DNA of 64,000 nucleotides, from positions 23,212-87,211 of the forward strand of contig CAZSTR010000003.1 of assembly GCA_964609975.1 (NCBI GenBank), written 5' to 3'. Positions 1 to 8,771 of this stretch are shown piece by piece. Source of the stretch: UBA5905 sp964609975. Lineage in GTDB: Bacteria > Bacillota > Clostridia > Oscillospirales > Acutalibacteraceae. The translations under genes and the position numbers were made by a program. The notes under the pieces are model-generated. The model saw only the letters and a list, made by a program, of their open reading frames with translations, was not told the origin of the DNA and searched no databases. Each line of letters starts with the position of its first letter. Within the stretch, counting starts at the first letter, position 1.

Positions 1-275
1 TCAACCCGAAGGAGCCGGAAAAGGTGTGCGCCCGAATTCGGCAGGAGCTGAATATGAGCTGTATTCTGGTGGATGCCAACGACATCGACATTGAGATTTT
101 GGGGAAATCACCCGATTTGGAGGCGGTGGCGGATTCGGCGCTGGCTGACCGGATTCGGGACAATCCCGCCGGACAGGATGACGAGCTGACGCCCTTCATC
201 CTGATTCGGGACATCGGCGATGAGCCGGCACAGCCCTTTGAGCCCTTGAAAGCCGTGGAAGGCCCCGTGGATTAA
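1..275 (+). CDS. C-terminal fragment of a coenzyme F420-0:L-glutamate ligase-like protein
   Basis: This is a partial gene: the frame is open from base 3 to the TAA at 273-275, giving about 90 residues with no start in the window. The tail carries VDANDID..ILG and DNPAGQ..ELTPF..IR, which resemble the C-terminus of the FbiB/CofE-like ligase proteins common in Clostridia that do not make F420. The substrate in such organisms is unknown. A weak hairpin follows the stop. The family call rests on recalled motifs only, so it is moderate. Confidence 0.55.
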   Translation, partial: NPKEPEKVCARIRQELNMSCILVDANDIDIEILGKSPDLEAVADSALADRIRDNPAGQDDELTPFILIRDIGDEPAQPFEPLKAVEGPVD

Positions 276-281
276 TTTTTT

Positions 282-313
282 GCGGAAAAGTCCGCTTTTC
301 GAGGCGTTTTTTT
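282..313 (+). terminator. Weak intrinsic terminator after the ligase-like gene
   Basis: A five-base stem (gcgga/tccgc) is followed by a T-rich stretch ending in seven T. The stem is short, so termination may be inefficient. Confidence 0.45.
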
Positions 314-344
314 GTGAAAATTCGGAGTTTTCCCAAAAACGCTA

Positions 345-373
345 TTGACAAATCAGCAGGATAACTATATAAT
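345..373 (+). promoter_or_regulatory. Consensus sigma-A promoter for yceD-rpmF
   Basis: A perfect TTGACA (345-350) and a perfect TATAAT (368-373) are separated by 17 bases. The start codon of the YceD gene is 27 bases downstream. Confidence 0.9.
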
Positions 374-399
374 ATCATGCGTGACGCTTGAGGTGAACT

Positions 400-891
400 A
401 TGCTTGTGCCATGTCGATCTCTGTTCATGGGGGAGACGAACCGTCTGCCTTTGGATACAGAGCTGGATCTTTCACAGGTGGAGCTTTACGGCGTCCGTCC
501 GTTGCGCCAGCCGGTGCAGGTGACGGGTGCTATCGTCAGTCGAGCCGGCGTGGTGACGTTGGAGGCGCGGGTGTGTTTTCTGTATGAAGGACGTTGTGAC
601 CGTTGCCTTTGCGATTTTTCCCGTCCCTATGACATGACCGTGGAGCACGTCCTGGTGACAACCCTCGAAAACGAGGAAAGCGATTTTGTCTTGTTGCAGG
701 ATTATCAGTTGGCGCTGGATGTGCTGGTGCGGGATGATATTCTGCTGGAGCTCCCCTATAAGAGCCTTTGCCGGGAGGATTGTCTTGGACTTTGCCCCCA
801 GTGCGGAAAGGATCTCAACGGGGACCCCTGTGGCTGCAACACCAAAACAGAGGATCCCCGCTTGGCGGTTCTCAAACAGTTACTCAACTAA
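400..891 (+). CDS. YceD family protein (DUF177)
   Basis: A 163-residue protein of the YceD/DUF177 family, which lies next to rpmF in most bacteria and is linked to 23S rRNA or ribosome maturation. The start is set by GAGGTGA seven bases upstream of ATG 400. The middle holds the paired cysteines of the family (CDRCLCDF), and the C-terminus has a cysteine cluster of form CX3CX3CX2CG typical of Gram-positive members, probably metal-binding. It is transcribed with rpmF from the consensus promoter just upstream. The family assignment is secure; the exact molecular role is not known. Confidence 0.9.
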   Translation: MLVPCRSLFMGETNRLPLDTELDLSQVELYGVRPLRQPVQVTGAIVSRAGVVTLEARVCFLYEGRCDRCLCDFSRPYDMTVEHVLVTTLENEESDFVLLQDYQLALDVLVRDDILLELPYKSLCREDCLGLCPQCGKDLNGDPCGCNTKTEDPRLAVLKQLLN

Positions 892-920
892 CCTTTTATC
901 AATGCAAGGAGGTGCTGACA

Positions 921-1103
921 ATGGCGGTGCCCAAGAGAAAACATTCCGCTGCTCGTCGTGACAAGAGACGCAACAATGTGTGGAAGCTGGCTGCTCCGGC
1001 TCTGACGAAGTGTCCCCAGTGCGGTGCGTACAAGCGTGCTCATCGTCTGTGCGGAAGCTGCGGCTATTACAATGGCCGGCAAATCGTCAAGGTTGGCGAA
1101 TAA
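921..1103 (+). CDS. rpmF: 50S ribosomal protein L32
   Basis: A 60-residue L32 of the large ribosomal subunit. It begins MAVPKRKHSAARRDKRR, as L32 does, and has a zinc-ribbon CX2C-X9-CX2C (CPQC...CGSC), so this is the zinc-binding form. The start at 921 follows AAGGAGG at 906-912. It lies 29 bases after the YceD gene in the usual yceD-rpmF pair. Confidence 0.97.
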   Translation: MAVPKRKHSAARRDKRRNNVWKLAAPALTKCPQCGAYKRAHRLCGSCGYYNGRQIVKVGE

Positions 1104-1250
1104 GCTGAGATCGGCGTAATCAGGCCGCTTTCCGATGCCCCGTGCGTCGGACAGGAAAGTAGAGGAGGAGCGATCCTTCTCTATTTTTGTTTATGAGTCT
1201 TTATACAGTCTGCGCAAAGGACGCAGGCGTATGGACGGAAGGGAGAAGCA

Positions 1251-2591
1251 ATGGCTGTGCAGATCAGCGCGGTGACGCCGGGAAGCCCGGCGGCGCGCGC
1301 ACGGATTCATCCCGGCGACACGCTGGTGGAAATCAATGGGCGCTCCATCGAGGATGTGCTGGATTATCGGTTTTATATTCCGGACACCCGGCTGAGGCTG
1401 ACCGTTTTGTCGGGAGAGCGCCGGCGCACGGTGCGTATACGAAAGGCGGAATTTGAGGAAATCGGGCTGGAATTTGAAAGCTATCTGATGGACGAACAGC
1501 GCTCCTGCCGCAACAAGTGTATTTTCTGCTTCATCGACCAGCTTCCCCCCGGTATGCGGGAAACCCTGTATTTCAAGGACGACGATAGCCGGTTATCCTT
1601 TCTGTTCGGCAACTATATCACCCTGACGAATTTGACTGAGCGAGAGGTGGAGCGCATCATCGAAATGCACATCAGCCCCATCAACATCTCGGTGCATACT
1701 ACCAACCCGGAGCTTCGCTGTCGCATGATGAACAATCGCTTTGCGGGCGAAAGGCTGTCGATTTTGCGTCGCTTCGTGGAGGCGGGGCTGACGGTGCAAT
1801 GCCAGCTTGTGCTGGTTCCGGGGTTCAATGACGGTGAGGAGCTGGACCGCTCTTTGCGGGATTTGGCGGCCCTCGGCCCGTCGGTGGAGAGTGTGGCGGC
1901 TGTGCCGGTCGGGCTGACAAAATATCGGGAGGGGCTGGAGCCGATTCGCTCCTTCACTCCGGAGGAAAGCCGCCGGGTGGTGGAGCAGATGACCGCCGCC
2001 GGCGACCGCATGAAGGAAAAGACCGGGCGGCGAGTGTTTTTCCCCTCGGACGAATGGTATATCAAGGGCGAGCTTCCAATTCCGGACGGGGATTTCTATG
2101 AGGAATATCCCCAGCTGGAAAACGGCGTTGGTATGATCGCCCTTCAGCGGGAGCAGTTCCGTCAGGCGATGGCAGACAAGCGGGAACTTGGAGCGCGGCC
2201 GTCGGCGGAGCGCTTCATCATCGCCACCGGAATGGCGGCGGGGCCGTTTCTGGAACGGCTCATCGAGGAAGCCCGTCAGCAATGGCCGGCACTTCAGGCG
2301 AAGGTGCGGGCCATTCGTAACGATTTCTTCGGACCGGAAATCACCGTGTCCGGGCTGGTGACCGGCGGCGATTTGATGGCACAGCTGGCGGAGGAAACTG
2401 CGGATGTCCTGTTGATTCCGTCCTGTATGCTGCGGCAGGAGGGGGATTTGTTTTTGGACGATGTTCCCTGGAAGCAGGTGCAGGAGACTCTGCAAATGCA
2501 GGTGCGGGTGTTGCCGGAAACGGACGGGGGCGCTCTGCTGGATGCGCTGTTTTTGCCCGATGAAGAAAAAACAACGGAATTCTCTGAATAG
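1251..2591 (+). CDS. DUF512 protein with PDZ domain and radical SAM-like iron-sulfur motif
   Basis: A 446-residue protein with an N-terminal PDZ-like domain (about residues 1-70), then a CX3CX2C cluster at Cys86, Cys90 and Cys93 of the radical SAM kind, followed by the DUF512 region to the C-terminus. Proteins of this type are widespread in Clostridia, and the cyanobacterial relatives are called putative FeS oxidoreductases; no reaction is established. GGGAGAAGC precedes ATG 1251. It sits 15 bases upstream of der and heads an operon that appears to run to 7060. Confidence 0.88.
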   Translation: MAVQISAVTPGSPAARARIHPGDTLVEINGRSIEDVLDYRFYIPDTRLRLTVLSGERRRTVRIRKAEFEEIGLEFESYLMDEQRSCRNKCIFCFIDQLPPGMRETLYFKDDDSRLSFLFGNYITLTNLTEREVERIIEMHISPINISVHTTNPELRCRMMNNRFAGERLSILRRFVEAGLTVQCQLVLVPGFNDGEELDRSLRDLAALGPSVESVAAVPVGLTKYREGLEPIRSFTPEESRRVVEQMTAAGDRMKEKTGRRVFFPSDEWYIKGELPIPDGDFYEEYPQLENGVGMIALQREQFRQAMADKRELGARPSAERFIIATGMAAGPFLERLIEEARQQWPALQAKVRAIRNDFFGPEITVSGLVTGGDLMAQLAEETADVLLIPSCMLRQEGDLFLDDVPWKQVQETLQMQVRVLPETDGGALLDALFLPDEEKTTEFSE

Positions 2592-2606
2592 AAGGAGAGA
2601 TGTGAA

Positions 2607-3938
2607 ATGGGGAAGCCCATCGTGGCCGTGGTTGGCCGTCCGAATGTGGGAAAATCCACGCTGTTCAATAAGCTGGTCGGGCAACGGCTGTCCATTGTCG
2701 AGGACACCCCCGGCGTGACCCGCGACCGTATCACCGCCGACTGCGAATGGCGGGATCGCACGGTGATGCTGGTGGACACCGGCGGAATTGAACCGAAAAG
2801 TGACGATGTGATTTTGGCACAGATGCGGCGGCAGGCGCAGCTCGCCATTGAGCAGGCGGATGTGACGGTGCTTGTGACTGATTTGCGGGCGGGCGTCACC
2901 GCCAACGATCAGGATGTGGCGGCGATGCTTCAGCGCTCCGGAAAGCCGGTTGTTCTGTGCGTCAACAAATGCGACGCTCCCGGGGCGCCGGCGCCGGAGT
3001 TTTATGAATTCTACAATCTGGGCTTGGGTGACCCGATTGCCGTTTCGGCGGTTCACGGCATGGGCACCGGTGATTTGCTGGATGCGGTTTTCGACCGGCT
3101 TCCGGAGGAGAAAGAGGTCGAGGAGGAGCCGGATGTGATTCGGGTGGCGGTGATCGGCCGTCCGAATGCGGGGAAATCCTCTCTCGTCAACTGCATCGCC
3201 GGTGAGGAACGAAGCATCGTCTCCAATGTAGCCGGAACCACCCGCGATGCCATCGACACGCGGGTGCATAACCGCTTCGGCGATTTCGTGTTTATCGACA
3301 CAGCTGGATTGCGCCGCAAAAGCAAGGTGGACGACGCCATCGAAAAATACAGCGTTCTGCGGGCGCGGATGGCGGTGGAACGGGCCGATGTGTGTGTTGT
3401 CATGATTGACGGCGTTGAGGGCTTCACCGAGCAGGATAGCAAGGTGGCCGGCTTGGCTCATGAGCAGGGAAAGGCTTGCATCATCGCCGTCAACAAATGG
3501 GATGCTGTGGAAAAGGATGGCCACACCATGGACGCTATGCGCAAAAAACTTATGGAGGATTTTTCCTTCATGCCCTATGCGCCCTTTGTGTTTCTTTCTG
3601 CGAAGACCGGCCAGCGGGTGGAGCGACTGTTCGAGCTGATCCAGTTCGTCAGCCAGCAGAATTCCATGCGGATTTCTACCGGAATGCTCAACGATGTTCT
3701 GGCGCAGGCCACCACGCGGGTACAGCCGCCGACGGATAAGGGACGCCGGCTGAAAATTTATTATATGACCCAGGTGTCCACAAATCCACCCACCTTCGTG
3801 TTCTTTGTGAACCGGGCCGATTTGTTCCATTTTTCCTATCAGCGGTATTTGGAAAACCAGCTGCGGGAGACCTTTGGGCTGGAAGGAACGCCTGTGCGGT
3901 TCATCGTGCGGGAAAAAGGCGACAACAGCAAAAAATAA
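2607..3938 (+). CDS. der: Ribosome biogenesis GTPase Der (EngA)
   Basis: A 443-residue double GTPase for 50S subunit assembly. Two G domains are visible: the first with GRPNVGKST (near residue 10) and NKCD, the second with GRPNAGKSS (near residue 185) and NKWD. A C-terminal KH-like domain follows, with the typical PPTDKGRRLKIYY stretch. GGAGAGATG lies before ATG 2607. It is 15 bases after the DUF512 gene and 20 bases before plsY, an arrangement common in Clostridia. Confidence 0.97.
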   Translation: MGKPIVAVVGRPNVGKSTLFNKLVGQRLSIVEDTPGVTRDRITADCEWRDRTVMLVDTGGIEPKSDDVILAQMRRQAQLAIEQADVTVLVTDLRAGVTANDQDVAAMLQRSGKPVVLCVNKCDAPGAPAPEFYEFYNLGLGDPIAVSAVHGMGTGDLLDAVFDRLPEEKEVEEEPDVIRVAVIGRPNAGKSSLVNCIAGEERSIVSNVAGTTRDAIDTRVHNRFGDFVFIDTAGLRRKSKVDDAIEKYSVLRARMAVERADVCVVMIDGVEGFTEQDSKVAGLAHEQGKACIIAVNKWDAVEKDGHTMDAMRKKLMEDFSFMPYAPFVFLSAKTGQRVERLFELIQFVSQQNSMRISTGMLNDVLAQATTRVQPPTDKGRRLKIYYMTQVSTNPPTFVFFVNRADLFHFSYQRYLENQLRETFGLEGTPVRFIVREKGDNSKK

Positions 3939-3958
3939 GTAAGGGGACAACAAAAGCA

Positions 3959-4651
3959 ATGAACGATTTCTTTTCGGGCAGCTGGCTGGCGCTGTTGATT
4001 ATTGTGGCGGCCGGATATTTGTTGGGAAGCGTCAACTGGGCAATCATCATCACCCGCTGGTTTTCCCAAAAGGACATTCGCTCCGTGGGTAGCGGCAACG
4101 CCGGCGCAACCAATGTTTTGCGCTCCCAGGGGGCGTTGCCCGCTATTCTCACCACGGTCGGAGATGTGGCAAAGGGTGTATTGGCGACACTTCTTGGCGG
4201 CTGGGTGTTGGTTCATTTTCAACTGGACGGTGCGTCAGGCGCATGGGCGGCGGATTATCTGTTCATCGGCCGGTATTTAGGTGGGTTTTTCTGCGTGATG
4301 GGGCATTTGTTCCCTGTATTTTATCAGCTCCGCGGCGGAAAGGGCGTGCTGTCCACGCTGGGGATGCTGTTGGTGGTGGATTGGCGTGTTGCGGTTTTGG
4401 GACTCATTGGGTTCGGCATCACGCTGGCCATCAGCCGTATGGTTTCGCTGGGATCAATTGTTGCCGCCTTCACCATCACAGCCTCCACCTTCGTTCTGCA
4501 AAAGCTTGTGGACGGTCAGGAGACCGGAATGGCTGCTTTTTGCACGACGGTGATTGGGCTGATTGCGGTGATTGTGATTTGGAAGCATCGCGGAAACATC
4601 CAACGGATTGTTTCCGGAACAGAACGACGCATCGGCGAAGATAAAACTTGA
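3959..4651 (+). CDS. plsY: Glycerol-3-phosphate acyltransferase PlsY
   Basis: A 230-residue integral membrane enzyme that moves the acyl group of acyl-phosphate to glycerol-3-phosphate, the first step of phospholipid synthesis. Motif 1 (GSGNAGATN) and motif 2 (GHLFPVFYQLRGGKGV) of the family are intact, and there are several hydrophobic membrane spans. A twelve-residue insertion-like stretch (QLDGASGAWAAD) lies in the second loop. It is coupled to gpsA, which supplies glycerol-3-phosphate. Confidence 0.95.
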   Translation: MNDFFSGSWLALLIIVAAGYLLGSVNWAIIITRWFSQKDIRSVGSGNAGATNVLRSQGALPAILTTVGDVAKGVLATLLGGWVLVHFQLDGASGAWAADYLFIGRYLGGFFCVMGHLFPVFYQLRGGKGVLSTLGMLLVVDWRVAVLGLIGFGITLAISRMVSLGSIVAAFTITASTFVLQKLVDGQETGMAAFCTTVIGLIAVIVIWKHRGNIQRIVSGTERRIGEDKT

Positions 4652-4665
4652 CCGGAGGTAGAAAC

Positions 4666-5676
4666 ATGAGCAAAACGGTGGTGCTCGGCGCCGGCGGATG
4701 GGGTTTGGCGCTGTCGATGGTGGCTATGCGCCCGAAGGAGACAGTGACGGTTTGGTCTTTTTCCAAGGAGGAAATCGACCTTCTTCGTTTGCATAACGAA
4801 AATCGGCGCTGTCTGCCCGGCATTTCGTTGCCGGAGGGGCTGGAGCTGACGACGGATTTGTCTGTGGTGGCGCAGGCGGAGTTGGTGATTTTGGCTGTGC
4901 CCTCCTTCGCTATTCGGCAAACGGCGCAGAAAATGCGGCCGTATATTCGTCCCGGAACGGTTATTGTGAACGCCGGAAAGGGCTTGGAGGAGCATACCTA
5001 TCTGCGGTTTTCGCAGGTGTTGACGGAGGAACTTCCCGACTGTCCGATTGTTGTGCTGTCCGGCCCGTCCCATGCGGAGGAGGTTGCCCGACAGGTGCCC
5101 ACCACCGTCACCGTTTCCTCTACCGATATTCAGGCGGCGGAATGGGTTCAGCACCGGCTCAGCCGCACCTATTTTCGGCTGTATGTCAACGAGGACCCCG
5201 TGGGGGTTGAACTGGGCGGCGCGCTGAAAAACCCGATTGCGCTGGCGGCGGGAATTTTGGACGGCCTGGAGCTGGGCGACAACACAAAGGCGGCGCTCAT
5301 GACCCGTGGACTGGCGGAAATCGCCCGCCTCGGTATCGCCCTGGGGGCGCACGCCTCCACCTTCGCCGGGCTGAGCGGTATGGGCGATTTGATGGTCACC
5401 TGCGGAAGTATGCATTCCCGCAACCGCCGTGCGGGTATCCTCATCGGCCAGGGCGTTCCGGTGCAGGAGGCTATCAACCGGGTGGGCACGGTGGAGGGCT
5501 ATTGCACCGTGCGTCCCGCCTTCGAGCTGGCGCAGAGCAAGGGGATAGATATGCCCATCATGGAGCAATGCTATCGAATTTGTTATGAGGGGCAGGCACC
5601 GCAGCACGCGGTCAGCGAGCTTTTTGACCGCCCCTTGTGTTATGAAAGCGAAAAAACATGGATTCGGTCGGAATGA
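4666..5676 (+). CDS. gpsA: Glycerol-3-phosphate dehydrogenase [NAD(P)+]
   Basis: A 336-residue enzyme reducing dihydroxyacetone phosphate to glycerol-3-phosphate for phospholipid synthesis. The N-terminal Rossmann motif GAGGWG, the catalytic-lysine motif GALKNPIALAAGI and the GLSGMGDLMVTC motif are present. ATG 4666 is chosen over the upstream frame start at 4648 because CCGGAGGT (4652-4659) sits seven bases before it. The gene follows plsY directly, as expected for the two steps feeding phosphatidic acid. Confidence 0.96.
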   Translation: MSKTVVLGAGGWGLALSMVAMRPKETVTVWSFSKEEIDLLRLHNENRRCLPGISLPEGLELTTDLSVVAQAELVILAVPSFAIRQTAQKMRPYIRPGTVIVNAGKGLEEHTYLRFSQVLTEELPDCPIVVLSGPSHAEEVARQVPTTVTVSSTDIQAAEWVQHRLSRTYFRLYVNEDPVGVELGGALKNPIALAAGILDGLELGDNTKAALMTRGLAEIARLGIALGAHASTFAGLSGMGDLMVTCGSMHSRNRRAGILIGQGVPVQEAINRVGTVEGYCTVRPAFELAQSKGIDMPIMEQCYRICYEGQAPQHAVSELFDRPLCYESEKTWIRSE

Positions 5677-6557
5677 ACAAGGGAAAGCAGCTGTCCGTGG
5701 GAGTTCAGCGGGTTGCCGTTGTCAGTGATTTGTCCGGCTTCGGCCGCTGTTCGCTGACGGTGGCGTTGCCGGTTTTGTCGGCGATGGGGATGCAGGTCTG
5801 TCCCTTGCCGACGATGCTTCTCAGCGCTCATACCGGCTATCCCCAGCCGCACATTCGCTCCCTTTCCGAGGATATTCAGCCCTATCTCGACCATTGGGGG
5901 CGGCTGGGGCTGTCCTTTGAGGCGGTATATACCGGCTTTTTGGGAGATGCGGGGCAGGTGGCGGCGCTGGAGCCTTTTTTGCGTATGCAGTCTGCTGCCG
6001 GCGCTCTTTGCCTTGTGGACCCGGCGATGGCGGATCACGGACAGCTGTATGCCACCTGCACGCCGGAGCTTGTGGAGCAAATGCGGCGGTTGGTGGCGGT
6101 GGCCACGGTGGTGACCCCCAATTTGACGGAGGCGTGCCTGCTGACCGGGAGGGACTATGCCGCCTTTTTGACACGGTCGCCGGAGGAACAGCGGGAAATG
6201 CTGACCCAAATGGGCGCACAGCTTTGCCAGATGGGCGCTGCGGCGGCGGTCATTACCGGCGTGCCGCTGGCTGAAGACCGCTTGGGCAACTGGATTGTCC
6301 GTCGGGAGAACCTCCGGGTGGAGGAAATTTCCAGCGCGCGAGTCGCGAAAAACTATGCAGGAACCGGCGATGTGTTCTCGGCGGTGCTTTGCGGAGCGCT
6401 TCTCGCAGGAACGAAGCTGGAGGTGGCAGTGGAGAAGGCGGCCGCCTTTGTGGGGCGCGCATTGCAGGAGACGGCGGCGCGACAGCTTCCTGCGCAGGAC
6501 GGCGTGATGTTCGAGCCGTTTTTGGCGGAGCTGATGGTAGGAGATAACGGGAAATGA
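5673..6557 (+). CDS. Pyridoxamine/pyridoxal kinase (PfkB superfamily)
   Basis: A kinase of about 294 residues in the PdxK/PdxY group, which phosphorylates B6 vitamers. The substrate-side N-terminus (VSDLSGFGRCSLTVALP) and the C-terminal anion-hole motif GTGDVFSAVL are typical of the clostridial pyridoxamine kinase. ATG 5673 forms an ATGA overlap with the gpsA stop; an in-frame ATG at 5658 is the alternative, and neither has a strong ribosome site. The end overlaps the next gene by ATGA, an ECF S component, so kinase and transporter are probably made together for vitamin B6 salvage. Confidence 0.88.
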   Translation: MNKGKQLSVGVQRVAVVSDLSGFGRCSLTVALPVLSAMGMQVCPLPTMLLSAHTGYPQPHIRSLSEDIQPYLDHWGRLGLSFEAVYTGFLGDAGQVAALEPFLRMQSAAGALCLVDPAMADHGQLYATCTPELVEQMRRLVAVATVVTPNLTEACLLTGRDYAAFLTRSPEEQREMLTQMGAQLCQMGAAAAVITGVPLAEDRLGNWIVRRENLRVEEISSARVAKNYAGTGDVFSAVLCGALLAGTKLEVAVEKAAAFVGRALQETAARQLPAQDGVMFEPFLAELMVGDNGK

Positions 6558-7060
6558 AAAGAAAATCGCTGATGTCGGTTGTGCTGGCGGCGTTGTTCGC
6601 CGCGTTAATTTTGCTGGTGACTGCCTATATTTTGCATATCCCCACCGGGCTCAACGAGGGCTATATCCATCTCGGTGACACGGTGATTTATATGGCCGCC
6701 TCGCTGCTTCCGCTACCCCATGCGATGGCTGCCGCCGCCCTAGGTGGCGCTTTGGCCGATATTCTATCCGGGGCGGTGATTTGGGCACCCTTCACCGCCT
6801 CCATCAAAGCATTGATGGTTTTACCCTTCACCAGTCGAAGGATGACCCTGTTCTGTTGTCGCAACGGCTGGGCGGTTTGCGTGGCCGGGCTGATTGGTGT
6901 GGCGGGATATTTCGGCGCCGGAGTGGTTCTCTATGGCTTTGGTGCGGCGATTTTAGAAATTCTCCCGAATTTGATTCAGGAGGCCGCCGGTGGGGCGTTG
7001 TATATCGTTCTTGCACTGGCCTTGGATCGGGTAAAAATCAAAAATCGACTATTTTTTTGA
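6554..7060 (+). CDS. ECF transporter S component, probably for a B6 vitamer
   Basis: A 168-residue hydrophobic protein with about five or six membrane helices and the layout of small ECF substrate-binding subunits (N-terminal ALFAALILLVTAY, then LGDTVIYMAASLLP). Its start overlaps the pyridoxamine kinase stop by four bases. The coupling suggests uptake of pyridoxine or pyridoxamine, which is inference from context. No ATPase or T component is nearby, so it would use a shared energizing module. An intrinsic terminator follows. Confidence 0.8.
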   Translation: MKRKSLMSVVLAALFAALILLVTAYILHIPTGLNEGYIHLGDTVIYMAASLLPLPHAMAAAALGGALADILSGAVIWAPFTASIKALMVLPFTSRRMTLFCCRNGWAVCVAGLIGVAGYFGAGVVLYGFGAAILEILPNLIQEAAGGALYIVLALALDRVKIKNRLFF

Positions 7061-7094
7061 ATGATATTCAACAGGGATACAGTATTTTTCTATT

Positions 7095-7130
7095 CTTCGG
7101 CTGTTTTTCAGTACAGCCGAAGCTTTTTCT
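7095..7130 (+). terminator. Intrinsic terminator of the DUF512-der-plsY-gpsA operon
   Basis: A perfect 10-bp stem (cttcggctgt/acagccgaag) with an 8-base loop is followed by CTTTTTCTTT. Confidence 0.88.
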
Positions 7131-7171
7131 TTGATTGAAATGGATCTTCTTTATAAAAACAGGCAAAAAGC

Positions 7172-7200
7172 TTGAAAGTAGAACGGGTTTGTGATATAAA
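7172..7200 (+). promoter_or_regulatory. Sigma-A promoter for the PHP-MBL pair
   Basis: TTGAAA (7172-7177) and TATAAA (7195-7200) are separated by 17 bases, 38 bases upstream of the ATG. Confidence 0.75.
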
Positions 7201-7237
7201 GTAGGTGGCAGATTTAACAAAGAAGGGAAGCTTTCGT

Positions 7238-8047
7238 ATGCGGTATCAATGGGACAACGATTTACACATTCACAGCAAAATTTCCCTTTGCTCCAACGAT
7301 TCGGAGCAAACCACCGAACGGATTTTGCAATATGCCGTGGACAATGGGCTGAAAACCCTTTGCTTGACCGACCATTATTGGGATAAGGCTATTCCGCTGG
7401 TCGCTCCGTCGGATTTTTATGAAAAGCAGGATTTCGACTGGATCAGCGCGGCGAAGCCCCTTCCGCAGACGGAGGGCGTACGTTTTCTATTCGGCTGCGA
7501 GACGGAGATGGACCGGCTGATGACCATCGGTCTGCCCATGAGCCGGTTTGACGATTTTTCCTTTGTGATTGTGCCCACGACCCATTTTCATTTCCGTGGG
7601 CTGACGATTCCAGAGGAGACGGTTGCGCCGAAGGACAAGGCGGCCTTTTGGATGAAAAAGCTGGAGGCACTGTTGGATCAGAATTGGCCCTTCTATAAGA
7701 TGGGATTGGCGCACATGACCTGTTGTCTCATTGATTCCGCCCGCGAAAACTTTTTAGAGACGGTTGCGGCGCTGGACGGCAGAGACATGGAGCGCGTGTT
7801 TCGCAAGGCGGCTGACTGCGGCATCGGTATTGAGCTGAATTTCGACGATATGAACTATGCGCCGGAGGAGGAGGAGACAGTTTTGCGCCCCTATCGCATC
7901 GCCAAGGAGATGGGTTGTAAATTCTATATGGGAAGCGATGCGCACCACCCAAAGGATCTGAACGATGCCCCGGCGATTTTTGAGCGGGCGATCGACGCGC
8001 TGAAGCTGACTGAGGAAGACAAATTTCATCTGAGGGATGAGGAGTGA
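7238..8047 (+). CDS. PHP domain phosphoesterase (histidinol-phosphatase-like)
   Basis: A 269-residue PHP-fold hydrolase. Metal-ligand motifs are visible: DLHIHSKIS near the N-terminus, LTDHYW near residue 48, a GCETEM motif, and a C-terminal GSDAHHP. The fold is shared by histidinol phosphatases and nucleotidases, and the substrate cannot be told from sequence; no other histidine genes are nearby. ATG 7238 follows AGAAGGGAAG and is preferred over the upstream GTG at 7205. Its stop overlaps the start of a metallo-beta-lactamase-fold gene by four bases. Confidence 0.83.
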   Translation: MRYQWDNDLHIHSKISLCSNDSEQTTERILQYAVDNGLKTLCLTDHYWDKAIPLVAPSDFYEKQDFDWISAAKPLPQTEGVRFLFGCETEMDRLMTIGLPMSRFDDFSFVIVPTTHFHFRGLTIPEETVAPKDKAAFWMKKLEALLDQNWPFYKMGLAHMTCCLIDSARENFLETVAALDGRDMERVFRKAADCGIGIELNFDDMNYAPEEEETVLRPYRIAKEMGCKFYMGSDAHHPKDLNDAPAIFERAIDALKLTEEDKFHLRDEE

Positions 8048-8685
8048 GTGCGGTGGATGAGCGGGAAATTCGGCCGGTGTTATACGGCCGCTCCACTCTG
8101 TCTGAGGATCAGATTTTCCAAGGCGGGGCAAGGGAAAAGACCCAACCGATTTTGTTCATGGTCTATTTTGTGCGCACGGAAAGCCGAATGATTTTGGTGG
8201 ATGTCGGCTGTGAAACCATGCCCGGCTTCGTGATGGAGGATTTTATCGGCCCGATAGTGGCTCTTCGAAAAATTGGGATTGCGCCGGAGGACATCACCGA
8301 TGTGGTGATCACCCATGCGCATCACGACCATATCGAATGTGTGCGGCGTTTTCCAAATGCACTGGTGCATATTCAGCGGGACGAATATGCCGCCGGGAAG
8401 GAATATTTTTCGCCGGAGCAACGGCTGTCGATTTTTGACGAAACGGAGGAAATCGAAGATGGCCTCCGCGTTGTGCGTATCGGCGGTCATTCCATCGGCT
8501 CCTGTGTGGTGGAAATTGACGGAAAGGAGCAAACAATTGTATTGGCAGGGGACGAATGTTATCAGCGTGAATGCCTCTTGCGGAAAATTCCCACCGGCGC
8601 TTCCTTTGCCCCGGAGAACAGCCGGGCGTTCATCGAAAAATACAGCGACGACGGCTATCGGGTGCTTTTATGCCATGATCGCTAA
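8044..8685 (+). CDS. Metallo-beta-lactamase-fold hydrolase (AHL-lactonase-like)
   Basis: A 213-residue single-domain MBL-fold enzyme. The zinc motif THAHHDH, the downstream GGHSIGS histidine, an AGDE aspartate and the final CHD are all in place, as in N-acyl-homoserine-lactonase-like and related hydrolases. GTG 8044 overlaps the PHP gene stop (GTGA), so the two are translationally coupled. The substrate is unknown; lactonase activity is only one possibility. A strong terminator follows. Confidence 0.82.
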   Translation: MSAVDEREIRPVLYGRSTLSEDQIFQGGAREKTQPILFMVYFVRTESRMILVDVGCETMPGFVMEDFIGPIVALRKIGIAPEDITDVVITHAHHDHIECVRRFPNALVHIQRDEYAAGKEYFSPEQRLSIFDETEEIEDGLRVVRIGGHSIGSCVVEIDGKEQTIVLAGDECYQRECLLRKIPTGASFAPENSRAFIEKYSDDGYRVLLCHDR

Positions 8686-8718
8686 TCGGTTTGAACAAGG
8701 TACATATATTTGTTTTTT

Positions 8719-8757
8719 CAAAGCCATCGGCTCCGGCCGGTGGCTTTGAATTTTTTT
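8719..8757 (+). terminator. Intrinsic terminator after the MBL-fold gene
   Basis: A perfect 12-bp stem (caaagccatcgg/ccggtggctttg) with a 6-base loop is followed by AATTTTTTT. Confidence 0.93.
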
Positions 8758-8771
8758 CGCGCCCCTCTTCT

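Noticed and set aside
1593..3959. A 788-codon open frame on the minus strand
   Set aside because: It lies antisense to the DUF512 gene and der, both with clear motifs; its translation is rich in His, Arg and Gln, as expected for a mirror frame of GC-rich coding DNA.
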